A stretch of DNA of 64,000 nucleotides from Amaurobius ferox (lineage: Eukaryota; Arthropoda; Arachnida; Araneae; Amaurobiidae). The stretch is from assembly GCA_951213105.1 (NCBI GenBank), contig OX578140.1:124388149-124452148 (forward strand), read 5' to 3'. The notes beneath the pieces are model-generated. The model ran no database searches and had not been told where the DNA came from. It worked only from the letters and a program-made list of their open reading frames with translations. The first letter of the stretch is position 1. Every line of letters begins with the position of its first letter. This document shows, one piece after another, positions 23,557 to 32,597 of the stretch. Made by a program: the position numbers and the translations under genes.

Positions 23557-24689
23557 ACATATCATTCTAATTTTTATCACTTTCCAATATAGTTGCAAAA
23601 TGTTTATGACTTTGTCATTCTATCTGTCACTCCGTTTGCACGATAACTGCCGGAGAAATGACTTTATCAAAATGACATTTCAGTATGTTGTTGAGACGGT
23701 CTATGGGACATACGGGAATGTAAATGAATAGTACTACCCAATTAGTTTTGGATTGAACCCGGGTTGAAAAAGTAAAATACACTGAACCCTACAGGGCCTA
23801 ATTATTCAACCCTTTTTTAAGCGAAGTTAAAATTCACAAATTGCTTTGAAAATTTTCGGAAATATTCAAATTATACCATAAATTATGTAAAAAAAAATTC
23901 AGCAAAATATGTTCGGTAGTTTTTTAAATAAAAAATAAAAGAATAATTACGCCTATATTATATGAAGAGATTACGTGACCCACTTCAAAATAAAATATGG
24001 CATCCAGCTTTTTTTCCCAGTGTAAAAATCGTGATTTTTAAAGTTTTTTTTACATTTGCATTTAGTGTTGCAGTAGTCCTAATCCGGCTTTAATTTTGTG
24101 TATTTTCTGTGCATATATATTCTGTGCGAATGCAATTACAATAATTTTTAGTTTATCAAACTTTGATTATTTCTACAGCAAAGCCTAGTTTTAATGGATG
24201 CAGAATGTAAACAAGTGATTGTAAGATGAGTTGTATAAGAACTGATGAAATTTTTTCACTCAAAGTTATTTAGCTCTAGAGTCTGGAATAAAAGTGATAT
24301 GAATGAATCATTCATTGCTTTTACATCTAGCCATACGATTTATATTCTAATGACGTCATTTGAATAAAGTTCATGTTTCCGATGAAGTTTTAAGTTTTCA
24401 AATATAATGATTTATTGTAGTACTGTGATAATTTAAAATATATCAGCGGTGAATGTATCGCATTTTAGAGATTTTTAAATAAAATTGAATTTCAGTTGGA
24501 AAGTATTTTATATCCAATGCTTTATGCATGATTGATTTCTTCTTGTTTAATATGGTATTATATTATCATTATCAAGATTATTCTGGAAAATGGCAAAGTT
24601 CTGATGCAGATTTGCTGAGATACCTTTTAATTTTTTTTATAGTTATGTACGGCTTTTGAACAGAATAAAATATCATCTATAATTAAAAT
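23557..24689. other. Unassigned DNA
   Basis: No gene recognised. The stretch 23600-23690 (TCTATCTGTCACTCCGTTTG...CGATAACTGCCGG) resembles the module next to CAGA tracts in other repeats here. Confidence 0.5.
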
Positions 24690-24774
24690 GGATACACGTC
24701 AATTCCAACAAACTATTTAAATAAAGACAACGAATCATAAGTTTAAAAAGTCATTTAATAAAACCACCTTTCCT

Positions 24775-24845
24775 GACGTACAAAAGATTACCAAGCCAAA
24801 GCGCTTTCCAGCATCATCATCATGCCCTTAATCAGTCGCGAAATG
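24775..24845 (-). other. Hammerhead-like core, left arm
   Basis: On the minus strand: CTGATTA (24845 downwards), a GGGCAT.../...ATGC stem II, GAAA (24808-24805), and GTC at 24777-24775. It is the more diverged of the two arms; the CTGATGA box carries a substitution. Confidence 0.35.
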
Positions 24846-25429
24846 AAAAATACAGTGCCAACAAATATATGCCAAATCGGCATGCAAAATTTACATATTT
24901 TTAATTTACGATTTTGCAATAATTACAGAGTATTTTTTTATGAACAAGGCATTTAAGATTTAAATAATTATTAAATACAAATATAAAATGGAAGAAATTC
25001 ATGACCAAAAAGTATGTCGTTGATGCACAAATTACATCAGAAAGTAAAGTCACAGAAAACTATGTAAAGCTTTAACACGCGTGGTGTCGAGAACGAGCCA
25101 CCAAGCATTACAATTTATAATTTTGATCTTGTTCAGACTCTAAGTTATGTTTGGTGGACTTGTTCTTGACCCTATGCGTGTTAAACCTTTACATAGTCTT
25201 CTGTGACTTTACTTTTTGATGTAATTGGTGCTTCAACGACATACTTTTTGGTCATGAACCTTCTTCCATTTTATATTTGTATTTAATAATTATTTAAATC
25301 TTAAATTCCTCTTTTATAAAATAATACAATGCAATTATTGTATAAGCATAAATTAAAAATATATAAATTTGGCACCCCAATTTGGCATATATGTAGACAT
25401 TTGTTGGTACTGTATTTTTCATTTCGCCA

Positions 25430-25497
25430 CTGATGTAGGGCATGGTGATGCCCGAAAACGCTTTGGCTTTGTAATCTTTTGTACGTCAAGAAAGGTG
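25430..25497 (+). other. Hammerhead-ribozyme-like core, right arm
   Basis: It reads CTGATGTA at 25430, then a perfect 6-bp stem GGGCAT (25438-25443) / ATGCCC (25448-25453) with a 4-nt loop, then GAAA (25454-25457), and a GTC triplet 38 nt further on (25495-25497). CUGAUGA, stem II, GAAA and a GUC cleavage triplet are the hammerhead core elements. Penelope-like retroelements are known to carry such ribozymes. Stem I and stem III pairing are not convincing by eye, so activity is unproven. Confidence 0.4.
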
Positions 25498-25570
25498 GTT
25501 TTATTTAATGACTTTTTAAACTTATGATTGGTTGTCTTTAATTTAATAGTTTGTCATCTATAATTTTAAA

Positions 25571-26070
25571 AAGTGAACGGTGCATGACTAAGGTTTTCAA
25601 AAAATTGTATAAATGAATTCAATATATCCCTGCTTCAAATCCCGAGGAACGTCAAATACATTTTCTAGTAAAACATAAAATATATTTTTTATTATCAAAT
25701 AAGAGTGATTTGTAGGTATTTTGAATCAGAAATAAATTGGCACCATTTTTGTTGTTATACCAAGTTGTTTTCAAGATAGAAATGTTATTTTCCATAGGAA
25801 GTGCGATATCTCTTGAACTATGCGAAATATATGACATTTTATATGTTTTTCAATCAGTAACAATAAGAACCGTGTTATTTTTGAGAATTATAAAATCCCG
25901 ATATAAAAATCCCTTATTATCCTTATACCGAACATTCTTGCTAGTGAGGTTGCAGTTGATAGATCAAAGTTACATGAGTCATAATGTTTATAAGCGACGT
26001 ATTATCAAATATCCTTATAAATGATTGTTGAATCAGTAGAATATTTTTTAAACAATTTCTAGGGATGGAG
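25571..26070. other. Unassigned DNA
   Basis: A 95-codon frame at 25737-26024 has no recognisable domain and lies in AT-rich sequence. No feature called. Confidence 0.5.
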
Positions 26071-26075
26071 AGGAA

Positions 26076-26114
26076 CTCTGAAGAAATTCTCTGAAGAAAT
26101 TCTCTGAAGAAATT
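26076..26114. repeat. 13-bp tandem repeat, three copies
   Basis: CTCTGAAGAAATT repeats three times without a mismatch. Confidence 0.95.
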
Positions 26115-26314
26115 TTATAACTTGACCATCTCAACCGAATTTTAAGAACAAAACTCAAACCATTGAGTGAAATGTCTCAGGGTGAAGCCTAGGAATCTTC
26201 TGGGCCTATTTTTACAAAGCACTCCTGGGCTTCAACATATTTAATATTTCTCCCGTTAGTTCCTGTTCTGTCACCGAATTATTTTATCCATATAATCTTT
26301 CTTTCACGTACCGA

Positions 26315-26850
26315 GATCAACATCATCGCTCTCTATCAGCATAAAATCGAAGTCGGAAAAGAAGTGGAATATCCTACCACTGAATCTCAAGAAACATCCT
26401 TAAGAACTGGTTCAGAGCATAAAGTGTAGCGCAAGTAAAGATAAATGAGGGATCAACATCACCGCTCTCTATCAGTATAAAATCGAATTCGGAAAAATCT
26501 GGAACATCCTACCACTGAATCTCAAGGAACATCCTTTAGAAATGGTTCACAGCGTAAAATGCAGCCCAAGTAAAGATAAATGAGGGATCAACATCATCGC
26601 TCTCTATCAGTATAAAATCGAACTCATAAAAGAGTTTGAACATCCTACCACGGAATCTCAAGAAACAGCCTCCAGAACTGGTTCACAACGTAAATTGTAG
26701 CATAAGGAAGATAAGTGAGAGATCAATATCATCGCTTACCCTCAGTATAAAATCGAACTCATAGACAAACTTGAACAGCCTACCACTGAATCTTAAAAAT
26801 CATCTTTTAGAACTGGTTCACAAAGTAAGAGTAAAGCTGAGTAAGAAAAG
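26315..26850 (+). repeat. 135-bp minisatellite, four units
   Basis: Units start at 26315, 26451, 26586 and 26721 (periods 136, 135, 135), each opening GATCAACATCATCGCT. They share TATAAAATCGAA, ATCCTACCACTGAATCTCAAG and GAACTGGTTCACA in order. The fourth unit is the most diverged and is cut short. No frame stays open across units. Confidence 0.93.
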
Positions 26851-27039
26851 GTAATTCAGCATACATTTGAAATTATATGGGATTTCTTTTTTCGATGAAA
26901 CTAATCTGAACCCTGAACATCTTAATAAGCGCTAGATTATGTTGGCTAAACTGAAAATTACTAAGAGTGACTACTGAAAATTGCGGCTAGTAGCGCCAAC
27001 TAGTGTGACGAAAGAGAAATACATTTTTCTTAATTTACT

Positions 27040-27500
27040 GTTATTTTTCTTCTTGACGGAAGTAGAACTCCTTAATAAATCTCCTCTCCCGGCCAGAATT
27101 TCATGCTGGATCGATATCAGACATTTTCTGATCGCTATCATATAGCCAATCTTGAGAAATATGCTTCCTGAAATGTTTCTTAACCGGAAGTGGAAATCCT
27201 TTGCGATCCCGGAAATCAATGATCAATCCCGGAAATTCTCATCCGGAAATCAATGCTGAATCCATATCAGTCACAATCTGTCATAAATAAATCAAATTTA
27301 TATCAAATCCAGAGAAATAGATGTTTCTGGGAAATTTTTTGAACCGGAAATGGACGCGAAACTGGAAATGAACATTATTAGTAAACTCCCTAACATCCTC
27401 TAAAATTTGATGGTGAATACAAATAAGTCATCACCTGAGCTCCATATATAACAGATTTTCGGAAATAGATGTTTCCCGGAATTTATTTCGTCAAAACAAT
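27040..27500. repeat. Diverged tandem repeat, period about 155 bp
   Basis: A block of the form GAGAAATAGATGTTTC(C/T)(C/G)GGAA followed by CCGGAA(G/A)TGGA recurs near 27150, 27303 and 27460. GGAAATCAATG words recur near 27210 and 27243. A similar word set (CAGGAATAGACATC..., CTTCCGGTACAAAC) appears loosely near 61370-61560. Confidence 0.5.
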
Positions 27501-28254
27501 TTTCTGGCAAACTTTTTGTCACCAATAAGAAAAGCATAGAGAATTGAGGAGGGGTTCAAACGGAAAAGCTTTAAAATGCAAAAACTCGCCAAATTATTGG
27601 AGGTAGGGAACATGCGGAAGGGGCTTCCGATGTAGTTAATAACGGAGTAAACATTCTCTACTTCTAATATGTCTAAAGCATGGACCCCCATACGGCAATA
27701 CGTAGGCAATAAAGGGTGCTTCATCCCTCCCCCTTATTGGTGTGCAGTATTTACTTTTTAGGTTAATTTTATGAAAAAATATACTTGTGTATTTTGGAAT
27801 TGGCTACAAGTTGCTATAACCACATTTGAATCATCAATCAAGTTTACAATAATTTGTTCGTAAAAGAAATAAAAATGATAAAATGTAGTATCGATATTTT
27901 TTTTCTTTGTATTCAGCTATAATTTAGTTTTATTTTTTGTTAATTTTTCAACAACTTTTTTTAAGAAAATTGATTTATAACACTCATCAATTTGTTCAGA
28001 CTTATGCTCAGATACTCAAAAATTCCCTTCCTTAAAACTAAATACATGTTCTCTCCGGTAAAAAGGAAAGGACTGCCATCCCTCCGGCATATAGGATCCC
28101 ACTTAGTCCCCCCCCCCTCCCGTTTGGAAGACGAGCATGAACTCGCATGGGTTGAAGTTGACATTTTTAATATCAAACTATCTGGCAATAAATAAATACT
28201 TCAGTTAGCAGTAGACTTACTGAACATTACTTAAACTTTTTATATTAAAAACTC
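27501..28254. other. Unassigned DNA
   Basis: Overlapping frames of 67 and 75 codons on opposite strands at 27961-28195 show no known domain. Nothing else recognised. Confidence 0.5.
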
Positions 28255-28450
28255 GTTTACGATCATACTCTTCAAATAATGTCTTTATTGATCTAAAGCG
28301 CTAAAGCGACATTAAATTTCATGACTCATTTAACGACATTAAGTGATGGAATTGACTTAGGTGGGCGATTGCTTACTTACATTAGAAGATCGGTAAGACT
28401 TTGGAAATTACTGCTAAAAACACTCATTTGGTGAGTTTATTGAAAATAAA
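28255..28450 (+). repeat. Interspersed repeat family G, copy 2
   Basis: Diverged copy of 17020-17225 with the same block order (CGATCATACTCT, TTTATTGATCTAAA, TTTGGTGAGTTTATTG). Confidence 0.45.
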
Positions 28451-28789
28451 TTACGTACATAAATTTTGAGGTTATTAAATAATTTTTCAATGCAAGTTTA
28501 ATTATGTTAAGGATTCCAATTACGTTTAATAACTCAAGTAAAGTATTTAAAGTATATGAAAACCCTTGATTAAAGTATATGAATAACTCACAACATAAAT
28601 TGGAGCTGATCATGTTTACGGGCGCAATATTTAACTGAAAAATATTTGATTTGCATACACAATTTGCTTTACGTTGCTTTGTAGAAATATTTCCCAAACT
28701 GGGGTAAGTGGACACCTGGAGATACAAAAAAGAAATCAAGGGGTAATAGGCACTTGCCAAATTGTTTAATTTAACCTTCAATGTAACAG

Positions 28790-29150
28790 TCTTTTATCAG
28801 TTATTTTTCCACTGATGAAGGACATAATGATATCGAAAGCGGTCTGGTTGTAAATATTATATACGTCATTAATGGTGTTGCTGTTGAGACCCAGACCGTC
28901 CGACCTACCAGAAAGGTGTAAGGTAAATCCGTGCAAATCCAGCGCGCAAACCACCGGACTACCGCTTCCGAGATGTGCCAACAGCACGCGGTGTTCCCAG
29001 GTGGTCACCCACCCAAGTACTAATCGCGACCAATGCTGCATGACTTCAGAGATCTAACGCGAACCGGTGTTTTCAGAACGGTAGGGTCGTTGGCTCCGTC
29101 ATTAATGGTGTGTTTTATTAAAGACATTTTAATTAACCAACTTTGGTTGT
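28790..29150 (+). repeat. Single copy of the hammerhead-bearing repeat, split by a SINE
   Basis: It matches the right arm of the 24690-25560 inverted repeat: CTGATGA at 28812-28818, a stem II with one mismatch, GAAA at 28835-28838, TACGTCATTAATGG, and then TTTTATTAAAGAC with TTGGTTGT beyond the SINE. Here the CTGATGA and GAAA boxes are both intact. It is interrupted exactly after the GTC by the SINE at 28879-29096. Confidence 0.6.
28879..29096 (-). mobile_element. 5S-headed SINE lacking its body (miniature form)
   Basis: On the minus strand: 5S-like head (28977-29094), tRNA remnant without a B box, then a direct jump to the tail (TTACCTTACACC...) and a GTTGCTGTTG end. The whole central body is missing, giving about 218 bp. 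Perfect 15-bp target copies CGTCATTAATGGTGT lie at 28864-28878 and 29097-29111, so the deleted form itself was mobilised or the deletion followed insertion. Confidence 0.9.
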
Positions 29151-29303
29151 TTTTATTTCTAAAGTTTTTGCTGAATTAACGTGTTTTCCATGAACTTTTA
29201 TTGTTTAATTTATTTTATTATTATCAAGAAAATATTTATAATGAAATATATTTAATAATGTTTAAATATGTTAATTTATTAATAAGACACTGAACTAGTC
29301 TAT

Positions 29304-29687
29304 GCCAACGGCCCTACCATGCTGAAAACACCGGTTCTCGTTAGATCACCGAAGTCAAGTAGCATCGCGCGCGGTTAGTACTTGGGTGGGTGACCACCTG
29401 GGAACACCGCGTGCTGTTGGCAGATTTCGGGCGTGATAGCCCGGTGGTTTGCGCGCTTTATTTGCACGCTGCCACAACTGCCGCCGTGTCCATGCGGAGT
29501 ACGATCACGTTAAACATGTGGATCCGTAAGTCCTTCCGAGAGGTTGCTGGTAGGGGAAGGAGGGTACAGTCCCTGTGGATGCCTCCCCCACTGGGTTCCG
29601 GTCTAAATTGGGTGGCACTTCCGGGCCGGTTCCAAACGGTTACCTTACACCTTTCTGGTAGGTCAGACGGTCTGGGTCTCAACAACG
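29304..29687 (+). mobile_element. 5S-headed chimeric SINE, full length
   Basis: 5S-like head 29304-29421 (118 nt) with the internal control region intact (GGTTAGTACTTGGGTGGGTG). Then about 29428-29467 aligns with the tRNA head of the sister form (GATAGCCCGGTGGTTTGCGCG = A box, ATTTGCAC) but lacks about 27 nt that hold the B box. The body (CTGCCACAACTGCCGCC...), tail and AACAAC end follow. Ten-bp target copies GAACTAGTCT are at 29292-29301 and 29688-29697. It lies only 207 bp from the preceding copy, in opposite orientation. Confidence 0.93.
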
Positions 29688-29877
29688 GAACTAGTCTGAA
29701 ATCTATACATAATATTGTATTATTAAAACTACCTTCGAACTATTCAACGGGGTACGTCGATGAGATTAAATCTTAAAAGAAGCACGCGTTCGTTATAAGT
29801 TTGGGAACCACTGCTTTATATTTACGAATCACATTAACATTTAGTTTGATTTTTCGTGATTTGTAAAACCGTGTTAT

Positions 29878-30806
29878 TAATTTCCTTATATACATAATGT
29901 ATAAGGAAAGTATTGTGACGGAGTCGAAAATTCGAAATCGAGTTTTTGACGGGAGAGCACGTTTCAAGCATCCATGATCACGAATCAAACATTTTTAAAG
30001 TGATGTCTGTGTGTGTGTGTGAAAGTATGTGTGTGTGTGTGTGTGTGTCAGTGAGTCTGTGGAGACGATAACTGACGAACGAATGGCCCAATTCGAACGA
30101 AATTTGGTACAAAAATCACAATCCGTAAACACTAGAAGCCTATTGTTTTTATACGCAATCGAATGTTCGGAACTACCCTAAATCTTCGAGTAAAATTTTG
30201 AAAAAATCGTCAAAAATTCAAAACCGCTAATAAAGTTACGGAAATAGACATTTCTTATGCAATTTTTTATTAGAAAACGATTGGCATAAATTTTAGAACG
30301 TTAAAATGAACCGTTCTCGAGATATTGCATATTTTTCAAAAAAAATATCAAAAAGTCTTTATAGAATAAAAAAAAATATTTCCTGTTGAGATACATGTTC
30401 ATTTTTCATATGTAATACCATGCGATAAATTGGGTGACATCATTCTCGTGGATCTAGCTCGTTCCATTCATGAAAAAAGATACTTTGAGTAATACTTTTT
30501 TATTTGAACGCCAATAGTCATTTATCTGCTGTAAGAAAAACATATTTCTCCGTCCATAACGCTTGGAGACGAATTTGGTGGAATGTCGCCAACTTGGCGA
30601 TATTTTTAATTGTGTTGCCAAATTGACAAAAATCTCACCAAATGGATAAAAATGACCCTAAATCAATGAAAATGACGACTAATTGAAGAAAATTCAATAT
30701 CTTAGAAAGAATATAAGTATCTACTATAAGAATAACATTTCTTTAACTGTAAAAGTAGTAAATTCATTGCATTATATAAGGAAAGTCATGTGTTGCCCAC
30801 ATCAGA
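29878..30806 (-). mobile_element. Hairpin-ended element, family A, copy 3
   Basis: A full-length minus-strand copy: the 5' end TCTGATGTGGGCAACACATGACTTTCC is at about 30806 and the 3' palindrome (TTTCCTTATATACATAATGTATAAGG) at 29880. The (GT)n core is at 30007-30049. No target duplication is evident, as expected if the element belongs to Helitron-type rather than cut-and-paste elements. Confidence 0.85.
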
Positions 30807-31187
30807 TTTTTTATAATAACAATCTTCTTCAACTGAAGGTTTAGTTTCATTTACTCCCCTAAACCCTATCTGTGCTCAGAGAGAGACAGATTATCTTTAT
30901 TAGCTTTTGGCTTGTGTCATGTTATAGTACATTAGAAACTTCTTCTAAATTGTAGAGAAACAATTGCATGTGCAATTTTTAAAGAAATGGACAAATGATG
31001 AACAGCAATGAAAGAAAGAATCCCTAAAAGTTTAATGCTCAGCTTTGGCGACTGTGACAGAAGATCATTTGTATTTCACCAAAATAACGTCTGAACTTAT
31101 GCATCAATAAACACTTCAGATAATTTGGCTGGAAAATTATGATTCATTTTCCGAGTTTACAGGAGCTAGTCTATTTTAATACTGTGT
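30807..31187. other. Unassigned DNA
   Basis: No feature recognised. Confidence 0.5.
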
Positions 31188-31195
31188 GAAATACC

Positions 31196-31380
31196 CAGTG
31201 TTTCTTTTAGGACTGTTTGGCTGGTGGAGTGAATTTAATTTTAGAGAGGGCAAGGATTCTGTTTGCCATATATATCTAAATGCTGTTACATAAATAGAAA
31301 ATAGGTGAACATAAAATGTGCCTGGGGAAGGGGGATGAATAATCGTTTGCATAATGAATGTATGCCTGAAAGAAACAGTG
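31196..31380. mobile_element. hAT-type MITE, copy 2
   Basis: The ends CAGTGTTTCTTTTAGG and CCTGAAAGAAACAGTG match copy 1 at 5932-6148 when reverse-complemented. The interior also aligns (AACGATTATTC, CTATTTATGT, CAGCATTTAGATATA). Flanks GAAATACC and GAAATATG agree at 6 of 8 positions, consistent with an aged 8-bp duplication. Confidence 0.78.
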
Positions 31381-31429
31381 GAAATATGGATGCTCTAAAT
31401 AAAGTGTTTGTCATTTACAAATTCCGGTC

Positions 31430-31760
31430 ATTTGGCCGCCAGGCCATTAGACAGCGAGCGCTAGTATTTCTCAATGATTGAATTAAAAGTCACTAGTGAA
31501 GGGTACTCGTCTAAATGTTTTCCAGACATAGGCTGTCCTGGGTCACATGAATCACAATCCGGGGAAGTAGCAAGTCCAATTCGATGGACATGAATCCTGA
31601 GACAGTCATGACCAGTCAGACATCTGAACCTGGAAACTGCTTCTCGTCGAGGATCCTCTGGAATGACATAATGTGATTGCTGAGGACTCTCCATGACTTT
31701 CCCTTAGATGCCTCCAGAGATTCTGCCTCAGTTTCTTTCTACACTAAATAAAGTAAACGC
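31430..31760 (-). pseudogene. Non-LTR retrotransposon ORF2 C-terminal fragment
   Basis: The minus-strand frame reads PRREAVSRFRCLTGHDCLRIH, then HRIGLATSPDCDSCD and HLDEYPSL. This is the region after the RNase H domain of Jockey/CR1-type LINE reverse transcriptases, where a (R)FRLLTGHDCL block precedes a Cys/His knuckle. The last knuckle Cys looks replaced (HLDEYP where a Cys is usual), and a stop follows EKY where the family has Trp. Only about 100 codons remain, so it is a 5'-truncated relic. Confidence 0.78.
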
Positions 31761-31914
31761 ATATACCCAGAACATTTATGAATACAATTGAAATGAGCTT
31801 TACTTAATATTTTGAGATAAAAATGTCAAAATTTTCACATAATTTAAAATATGAATGTGTGCTTATTGAAACATCTACATATTAAAATGGTACACGCAAA
31901 GAACAATTTTTATA

Positions 31915-31958
31915 TTGTTTATGAAAGATAGGAAATGTATCATCTCGATATCTTTTCC

Positions 31959-32001
<43 letters not shown>

Positions 32002-32597
32002 CCGAATATTTGCAAACTAAGGGGAGGGCGTTGTTGTTGAGACCCAGACCGTCCGACTTACCAGAAAGGTGTAAGGTAACCGTTTGGACGGCCGGGAAGT
32101 GCCACCCAATTTAGACCGGAACCCAGTGGGGGAGGCATCCACAGGGACCGTACCCTCCTTCCCCTACCACCAACCTCTCGGAAGGATTTACGGACCCACA
32201 TGTTTAACGTGATTGTACTCCGCATGAACACGGCGGCAGTTGTGGCAGCGTGCGAATCCAGAGGGAAAACCACCGGGTTGCTGCGCCCGAGATGTGCCAA
32301 CAGCACGCGGTGTTCCCAGGTGGTCACCCACCCAAGTACTAACCGCGACCGATGCTGCTTGACTTCGATGATTTAACGAGAACCGGTGTTTGGTGTTTTC
32401 AGCACGGTAGGGCCGTTGGCTCTAGGGGGAGGACGTGTACTTTGCTTTTTCATAGGAGCACAGACAAATGATACGGCTTCCATAACAAATGAAACAAATT
32501 GATAATTTTTGCAATTATGTTCAATTATAGAAAATGAGCATTATTTAGAAAACATCTACAAGAATTAATTAGGTATAGCTGGGACATATTTAGAGCT
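31915..32597 (+). repeat. Family D repeat, 5' part (holds a SINE)
   Basis: It matches 45045-45300: AAAGATAGGAAA(T/G)GTATCAT, then (after a (TA)n tract and the SINE at 32030-32420) GTACTTT(G/A)CTTTTTCATAGGAGCACAG and AAATGAAACAAATTGA. Its continuation is at 35319-35900, so an insertion has split the copy. Confidence 0.7.
32030..32420 (-). mobile_element. 5S-headed chimeric SINE, full length
   Basis: On the minus strand: 5S-like head 32296-32420 (with a small duplication of TTTGGTG), B-box-less tRNA remnant, body, tail and (AAC)n. Imperfect target copies, GGGGAGGGCGT before and GGGGGAGGACGT after, flank it. It sits beside a (TA)n tract. Confidence 0.92.

Larger units (their letters stand above)
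24690..25560. repeat. Large inverted repeat (about 420-bp arms, about 30-bp loop)
   Basis: The left arm (about 24690-25110) and right arm (about 25140-25560) are inverted copies, diverged by a modest number of substitutions. Shared blocks in mirror order include AATCATAAGTTTAAAAAGTC, TAAAACCACCTTTC, TGACGTACAAAAGATTAC, GGAAGAAATTCATGACCAAAAAGTATGTCGTTG (right arm as complement) and AAAGTCACAG. A transcript would fold into a giant hairpin. Each arm carries a hammerhead-like core, and the arm matches 28790-29150, so this may be two copies of one element in inverse orientation. Confidence 0.85.

Noticed and set aside
26315..26850. CRISPR array
   Set aside because: The repeats are whole 135-bp units without short repeats separated by unique spacers, and the context is eukaryotic.
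29304..29421. Functional 5S rRNA gene
   Set aside because: The 5S-like segment is fused to SINE body and tail, has target duplications outside the whole unit, lacks a T-run terminator after its end and carries substitutions. It is a SINE head.
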